64,000 bases of DNA from an uncultured Oscillospiraceae bacterium. Its GTDB lineage: Bacteria; Bacillota; Clostridia; Oscillospirales; Oscillospiraceae. Below, piece after piece: positions 59,912 to 64,000 of the stretch. The notes below the pieces were generated by a model. The model was given only the letters and a program-made list of their open reading frames with translations, ran no database searches and was not told where the DNA came from. Made by a program: the position numbers and the translations under genes. Every line of letters starts with the position of its first letter. The stretch's first letter is position 1. The stretch is taken from assembly GCA_947627325.1 (NCBI GenBank), contig CANQVO010000007.1, positions 1 to 64,000 on the forward strand, read 5' to 3'.

Positions 59912-60538
59912 TCAACAGCAGGGCCCGCCCCAGGGGGTCAGACAGCTGACGCACAGGTAGGTCCGGCAGCAGTCGTCACAGCCGTTGGCGGCGTTGTAGC
60001 CCGCGGGGCGGTAGGCGTAGCCCCCCTGGCTCATCATGGCGTAGGCCTGGCGGTACTCCAGGTTCCCCGGGTCCATCTGCACCGCCGTCTGGTAGTGCTG
60101 TCTGGCCTCGTCCAACCAGCCCCGGCGGTAGCACACCGCGCCCAGCAGGAAGTGCCACTCGGCGTTCTGCGCGGGGGCCTCCTGGGTCAAGAGGCGCTCG
60201 GCGGCGTCCAGGTTGCCCGCCTGGATGCACTGGCGGACCTTTTGGAAGAAGGGGTCCTGGCTCTGGCCGCCGTAGCTCTGGCCGCCATAGCCCTGTGCGC
60301 CGTAACTCTGCGCCTGGCCGTAGCTCTGACCGCCGTAGCCCTGGCCGCCCGCCCGCTGCTGGGTGATGGCGTCGTAGGCCTCGTTGATCTCCTTCATCTT
60401 CTCCTCGGCCAGGTCGGCCAGGGGGTTGTCCTGGTAGTTGTCCGGGTGGTACTTCCGGGCCAGCTCCCGGTAGGCCCGCTTGACCTCCTCGTCGCTGGCG
60501 TTGGGGCTCACCCCCAGAACGCGGTACGGATCATTCAT
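59912..60538 (-). CDS. J-domain protein with Gly/Gln/Tyr linker and Cys-rich tail
   Basis: 208 residues. A J domain (1-65) with HPD in YHPDNYQDN; a repetitive linker ([20 protein letters not shown]); a TPR-like pair of helices ([40 protein letters not shown]); and a C-terminus with [13 protein letters not shown]. Not DnaJ itself, since the zinc and C-terminal domains are missing. The stop of the DUF5685 gene overlaps its start. Confidence 0.85.
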   Translation of the reverse strand: MNDPYRVLGVSPNASDEEVKRAYRELARKYHPDNYQDNPLADLAEEKMKEINEAYDAITQQRAGGQGYGGQSYGQAQSYGAQGYGGQSYGGQSQDPFFQKVRQCIQAGNLDAAERLLTQEAPAQNAEWHFLLGAVCYRRGWLDEARQHYQTAVQMDPGNLEYRQAYAMMSQGGYAYRPAGYNAANGCDDCCRTYLCVSCLTPWGGPCC

Positions 60539-61395
60539 GCTCGTTTCTCCCGTTTTTTCGGATTCCACCTGCCCTCCAGCACCAACTGCTGGACGCTGGG
60601 CAGGCCGGCGTATAGGATGTTTTCCAGAAGGTCGGCCCAGGCGTTTTGGGGCAGAAGCTGAAAGGCCGATTGGCAGAGGGCCAGGGAGTGGCCCATGGTG
60701 GCGTCCAGATAGTCCCGCTCCACCCGCTCCCCGAACCGGGCGGCCACCGGGTTGTACCGCCCCCGCCGCCGATCCTCGTCCAGGTCGTCCACGGCGTCGA
60801 TCAGGTAGATCCACCGGCCCAGGTGGTAGAGCAGGTGCTGTCGGGGCCGGTCCACGGCCTCGTCCCCCGTGGGCTCCGCCGCGGCGGTCAGCAGTCTGGC
60901 AAAGGCGTCGGCACAGCGGTCCAGCTGGGGGGACCCCGCCTGTTCCAGCCGATCCAGCTCCTCCAGACAGGCGGCGGCGCGGCGGTCAAATTCCGGCCGG
61001 GCCGCCCGGGCCCAGCGGTAGGCGCGCCCCAGGAGCAGGGCGGCGCAGCGGCACCCCAGGCGCCCGGCGGGCCCCTCGTCGGCCACGCCGTCCCGGAGCT
61101 TATAGCGGGCCAGGATCACGCTCTCGTCGGCGCACAGCTCCATGGCGGGGCTGGGCTCCAGACAGGGCCGGGGGTCCAGGGGGTGGACGGCACAGCGGCG
61201 GGGCCGGATGGGCCGGGGCTCCCCCGGGGGCTCCAACAGCATACACAAGAAGGCGAAGTCGTATTGCAGGACAAACCGGGCCGCCTGGCCGTACCGGGCT
61301 TTCAGACAGTGGCACAGGCCGCAGTACACCCCCTGGTAGCGCGCCCAGGCCTCCGGGGCCAACTGGGCCCGGTGGGGCCGGACATAGCCGAACAA
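60535..61395 (-). CDS. DUF5685-family protein
   Basis: 286 residues starting [12 protein letters not shown], with a [12 protein letters not shown] motif and [11 protein letters not shown], typical of DUF5685. Further Cys (CRCAALLLG) and [18 protein letters not shown] hint at metal binding. It is coupled to the J-domain gene; the two seem to be a module. Function unknown. Confidence 0.8.
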   Translation of the reverse strand: MFGYVRPHRAQLAPEAWARYQGVYCGLCHCLKARYGQAARFVLQYDFAFLCMLLEPPGEPRPIRPRRCAVHPLDPRPCLEPSPAMELCADESVILARYKLRDGVADEGPAGRLGCRCAALLLGRAYRWARAARPEFDRRAAACLEELDRLEQAGSPQLDRCADAFARLLTAAAEPTGDEAVDRPRQHLLYHLGRWIYLIDAVDDLDEDRRRGRYNPVAARFGERVERDYLDATMGHSLALCQSAFQLLPQNAWADLLENILYAGLPSVQQLVLEGRWNPKKREKRA

Positions 61396-61396
61396 G

Positions 61397-61813
61397 TCAG
61401 CTCCCCTCCAGGGCGGTCACCCGCAGGGACACCGCCCGGCGGCGCAGATGCCGGTCCAGGGGGAGGCTGACCCCCACCAGCACCAGCAGGAACGCCCCCA
61501 CCCCCACCAGGGCGGCCACCCCCTCCGGGGCCCGGGCCATCAGCAGATAGGCCGCGAACAGGGCCGCGAAGGGCAGGAGGTACAGCGCGGCGGCCAGGGC
61601 CAGGGTCTGGCCGGTGGAGGATTCCACCGTCACCCGCTGGCCCGGCCGGGCCCCCAGGGGGTCCTGGGCCACGGCGATAACGGGGGCGGTCTGGACCATG
61701 GAGCCGCACCCGGCGCAGTGGTCGCAGTCGTGGGCGCAGGCGGAGACCCGCTCCACCTCCACCTCGACCCGTCCGCCGTCCAGGCGGCGCTTCACAACGG
61801 CTTTCTGTGTCAT
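61397..61813 (-). CDS. rseC: RseC/MucC-like membrane protein
   Basis: 138 residues: a CAHDCDHCAGCGSM cysteine cluster (26-39), then two helices (LALAAALYLLPFAALFAAYL and GVAALVGVGAFLLVLVGVSL). RseC homologues in anaerobes accompany redox or Rnf-type systems. Here it follows cdaR with a four-base overlap, where glmM stands in Bacillus. Confidence 0.88.
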   Translation of the reverse strand: MTQKAVVKRRLDGGRVEVEVERVSACAHDCDHCAGCGSMVQTAPVIAVAQDPLGARPGQRVTVESSTGQTLALAAALYLLPFAALFAAYLLMARAPEGVAALVGVGAFLLVLVGVSLPLDRHLRRRAVSLRVTALEGS

Positions 61814-63087
61814 GCGCCGCCTCCGATCTGGCCCGCGCCCACGGCGCGGATGGTGACGGTGTACCCGTCCCCCACCACGCCGGCGTCCTCCACGCCCAGC
61901 AGGCTCACCGTGGCGGCCACGGGGCTCTGCCCGTCCGGGATGGCGGAGAGGTCGGCCAGGTCCACCCGGACCAGCAGGTTCTGCTGGGGCATGATCTGAT
62001 CCAGCGCCTGGGCGGTGCCCCGCACCCGGACGGTGAGGGACTGGGTGACCACGCTCACGTCGATATCGTCGGGGCTGTTCACAAGCTCGATGTTGGAGGT
62101 GGAGAACTCCCGGACCTCCATGCCCTGTACCTCCACCTTCACCTTCGCCCGGGAGATGCCGGTGAGGTTTTCCACCTCATCCCCCAGAGGGATGGGGAAC
62201 TCCGTCTCCAGGGGCAGGGTGGCCTTGGCAAGGTCAATGGTGGCTACGGAGAGGGAGTCCCCGTACACGGCCAGGTCCCCCTCGCTCCCCATGACGGTGA
62301 TGGAGGCGGGCTCCATGGACCAGACCAGGTGGGGGTCGTCCGCCCCGGTGATCCCGCCGCCGGGGATGAAGTCCACCGTCAGGGGAAGTTCCCGGGCCTC
62401 CGTCACGGGCAATGTCACCGTCACGGTGGGGAGGGCGGCCTTGATATTTTCACTTTTCACCACCGAGCCGTCCAGGCCGATGAGGACGTATTCCATCTCC
62501 TCCCGGACCGTGTCGGTGAGGTTTTCCCGGTTCAGGGTCACCTGGGCGTAGGCGATCTGGGAGAGCTCCGTCTCCGGGCCGGTGATCTCCACCGTCTCGG
62601 GCTGGAAGCTGAAGGAGCCGCTCTGGTAGCCCTCCGCCACGCTGCCCAAGAACACGCCCCGGAGCTCCACCTCCCGGCTCACCCGCTTGACCACCGTGAT
62701 GGGCACGTAGAAGGGCTCCCGGCTCACCAGGGCCACACTGCTGGCCGAGACGTTCCCCGGCCAGGCGATGTCGTAGGTCTGGCTGTACTCCCCCTCCGCG
62801 CCGATGCGGCTCAAATCCACCTGGATGGCGATGTTGTCCCGGCGCAGCTGGGAGAGGACGCCCCAGCGGCCCCGGACGGTGAGGGACACCGTCTGGTCCC
62901 GATCCCCCACCAGCATCAGCCCGTTGCTGTTGAGCACGTCCTCCCCCACGAAGGTGACAGGGATATGGGAGACGGTCTGCGTGCGGTCCTGGGTGTCCAC
63001 ACTGCGGACGTAAAACCACAGCGCGCAGGAGATGAGGATGGCCAGGGCGATGTAGAGGGGCTTGTTGGGCTGGTTACTTCTCTCCAT
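61810..63087 (-). CDS. cdaR: YbbR-domain protein CdaR, regulator of CdaA
   Basis: 425 residues: one N-terminal membrane helix (PLYIALAILISCALWFYV) and about four extracytoplasmic YbbR domains (e.g. TVSHIPVTFVGEDV, QVDLSRIGAEGEY). CdaR tunes c-di-AMP synthesis by CdaA. Overlaps the cdaA stop by 14 bases. Confidence 0.93.
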   Translation of the reverse strand: MERSNQPNKPLYIALAILISCALWFYVRSVDTQDRTQTVSHIPVTFVGEDVLNSNGLMLVGDRDQTVSLTVRGRWGVLSQLRRDNIAIQVDLSRIGAEGEYSQTYDIAWPGNVSASSVALVSREPFYVPITVVKRVSREVELRGVFLGSVAEGYQSGSFSFQPETVEITGPETELSQIAYAQVTLNRENLTDTVREEMEYVLIGLDGSVVKSENIKAALPTVTVTLPVTEARELPLTVDFIPGGGITGADDPHLVWSMEPASITVMGSEGDLAVYGDSLSVATIDLAKATLPLETEFPIPLGDEVENLTGISRAKVKVEVQGMEVREFSTSNIELVNSPDDIDVSVVTQSLTVRVRGTAQALDQIMPQQNLLVRVDLADLSAIPDGQSPVAATVSLLGVEDAGVVGDGYTVTIRAVGAGQIGGGA

Positions 63088-63955
63088 TCTTGGCCCCCCC
63101 TTTCAGGAATTTCAGAAGGCCGCTCAGGATGGGGGATCGCTCCTCCTTCTTCTCCTCCTCCGCGCTCATGAGCTCGCTTCGCAACAGCTTTTCCAGGCTG
63201 TCCGGGGCCAGGTGTTGGCGGAGCATCCCGCCGATGGCTACCGAGATGGAACCCGTCTCCTCCGAGACGATGGCCACCACCGCGTCGGTGCGCTCGCTGG
63301 CGCCCACGCCGGCCCGGTGGCGCATTCCCAGGTCCCGGCTGAGGGAGGTGCTCTCGGTCAGGGGGAGCATACAGCCCGCGCCCACCACCCGGCCGGCCCG
63401 GACGATCACCGCCCCGTCGTGGAGGGGGGCCTTGTCCCAAAAGAGGTTCTTGAGCAGCATGGCGTCCACCGCGCAGTCCAGCGGGGTGCCGGTGTTGACG
63501 ATCTCGTCCAGCAGATTTTTCCGCTCAAAGACCATCAGCGCCCCCACCCGGTCCTTGGAGAAGGCGGTGTAGGCCGCCACGGTCTGTGTGATGGCCCGCT
63601 CCAGCTCGGAGACGGACTCCTCTTTGGTGAAGAAGGTGGTCAGGCGGTTGCTGCCCAGCTGTTCCAACAGCTTGCGAAGCTCCGGCTGGAAGATGACCAC
63701 CAGGGCTAAAAAGCCCAGCTCCAGCGCCCGGCCCAGGATGAAGTTCACTACGTACAGCCGCAGCAGCCCGGACACCCACAGCGCCACCACCAGAATGACG
63801 ATGGCCTTGGCTACGTTGGCGGTGCTGGTGCGGGAGACCAGGAGCATCAGCCGGTAGACCAGGTAGGCCACCAGCGCCACGTCCAAAATATCGGTGACCC
63901 GGACGGTCTGGGCGAACATGACCACGCTCTGCGCCAGCTGGCCGATCCACTCCAT
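63074..63955 (-). CDS. cdaA: Membrane diadenylate cyclase CdaA
   Basis: 293 residues: three helices (about 20-95), then the DAC domain with DGA (180-182, PLHDGAVIV) and RHR (212-214, GMRHRAGVGASE). Makes c-di-AMP from two ATP. A charged tail of about 40 residues is present (EEEKKEERS). First gene of the cda operon; its promoter lies outside, to the right. Bases 63956-64000 show nothing more. Confidence 0.96.
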   Translation of the reverse strand: MEWIGQLAQSVVMFAQTVRVTDILDVALVAYLVYRLMLLVSRTSTANVAKAIVILVVALWVSGLLRLYVVNFILGRALELGFLALVVIFQPELRKLLEQLGSNRLTTFFTKEESVSELERAITQTVAAYTAFSKDRVGALMVFERKNLLDEIVNTGTPLDCAVDAMLLKNLFWDKAPLHDGAVIVRAGRVVGAGCMLPLTESTSLSRDLGMRHRAGVGASERTDAVVAIVSEETGSISVAIGGMLRQHLAPDSLEKLLRSELMSAEEEKKEERSPILSGLLKFLKGGAKNGEK

Positions 63956-64000
63956 CTCCTGTCCCCCCTCTCTCCCGGGCGCGGGCCCGCAAAATGATAC

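Overview
The window is G+C-rich Firmicutes chromosome, most like a spore-forming gut Oscillospiraceae bacterium (the Flavonifractor/Intestinimonas/Lawsonibacter neighbourhood; the genus is my inference). Evidence for this: the Bacillus/Clostridium gene order yicC-remA-gmk-rpoZ-priA...def-fmt-rsmB-rlmN-prpC-prkC-rsgA-spoVM, sporulation genes (spoVM, a SipL-type coat protein, a collagen-like surface protein), cdaA/cdaR, AGGAGG ribosome sites and sigma-A promoters. No rRNA operon or CRISPR array was seen.

Region by region. (1) 1-3180 is the right end of an integrative mobilizable element of lower G+C: start of a relaxase, mobC, an excisionase, a DUF6076-like gene and a tyrosine integrase that abuts tRNA-Ser(GGA). 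(2) 3.4-9.3 kb is core metabolism: purine nucleoside phosphorylase, MTA/SAH deaminase, a SpoVB-type flippase, MazG, HU and DeoC. (3) 9.4-10.6 kb holds an orphan FtsK-like ATPase behind a coupled 23-codon ORF, plus an antitoxin-like small ORF. (4) 10.8-13.2 kb: an aconitase-family hydratase and tRNA-Ala(CGC). (5) 13.2-19.2 kb: an ECF sigma/anti-sigma pair diverging from an RCC1-like lipoprotein and an ABC exporter cluster; look-alike promoters face both ways. (6) 19.3-25.8 kb: a small membrane protein, an MBOAT/DHHW acyl-transfer pair, TauE, a GNAT protein and a second ECF sigma/anti-sigma pair. (7) 25.9-30.7 kb: a flavodiiron/flavin reductase/rubredoxin fusion, a YbaK deacylase, a flavodoxin-like reductase, cysK behind an Rrf2-type operator, and an ECF S component.

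(8) 30.7-33.6 kb is metNIQ, the methionine ABC importer. Its 5' leader encodes a 29-residue peptide with eight Met, followed by an intrinsic terminator and a possible antiterminator pairing. This looks like classical ribosome-mediated attenuation in place of an S-box or T-box, and it is the most interesting signal in the window. (9) 33.7-39.8 kb: a glycosyltransferase next to a collagen-like protein, a patatin, a second nucleoside phosphorylase, a SipL-like SPOCS/LysM protein and a 23-residue SpoVM.

(10) 40.0-47.4 kb and 55.4-64.0 kb are the conserved translation, signalling and replication-restart blocks on the minus strand. They are split at the def/priA junction by a galactose module: mglBAC on plus, diverging from galK-galT on minus. 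galT overlaps def by one base, so galactose transcription may run into def-fmt-rsmB-rlmN-prpC-prkC-rsgA. The right edge is cdaA-cdaR-rseC-DUF5685-dnaJ-like, with RseC where glmM is usual.
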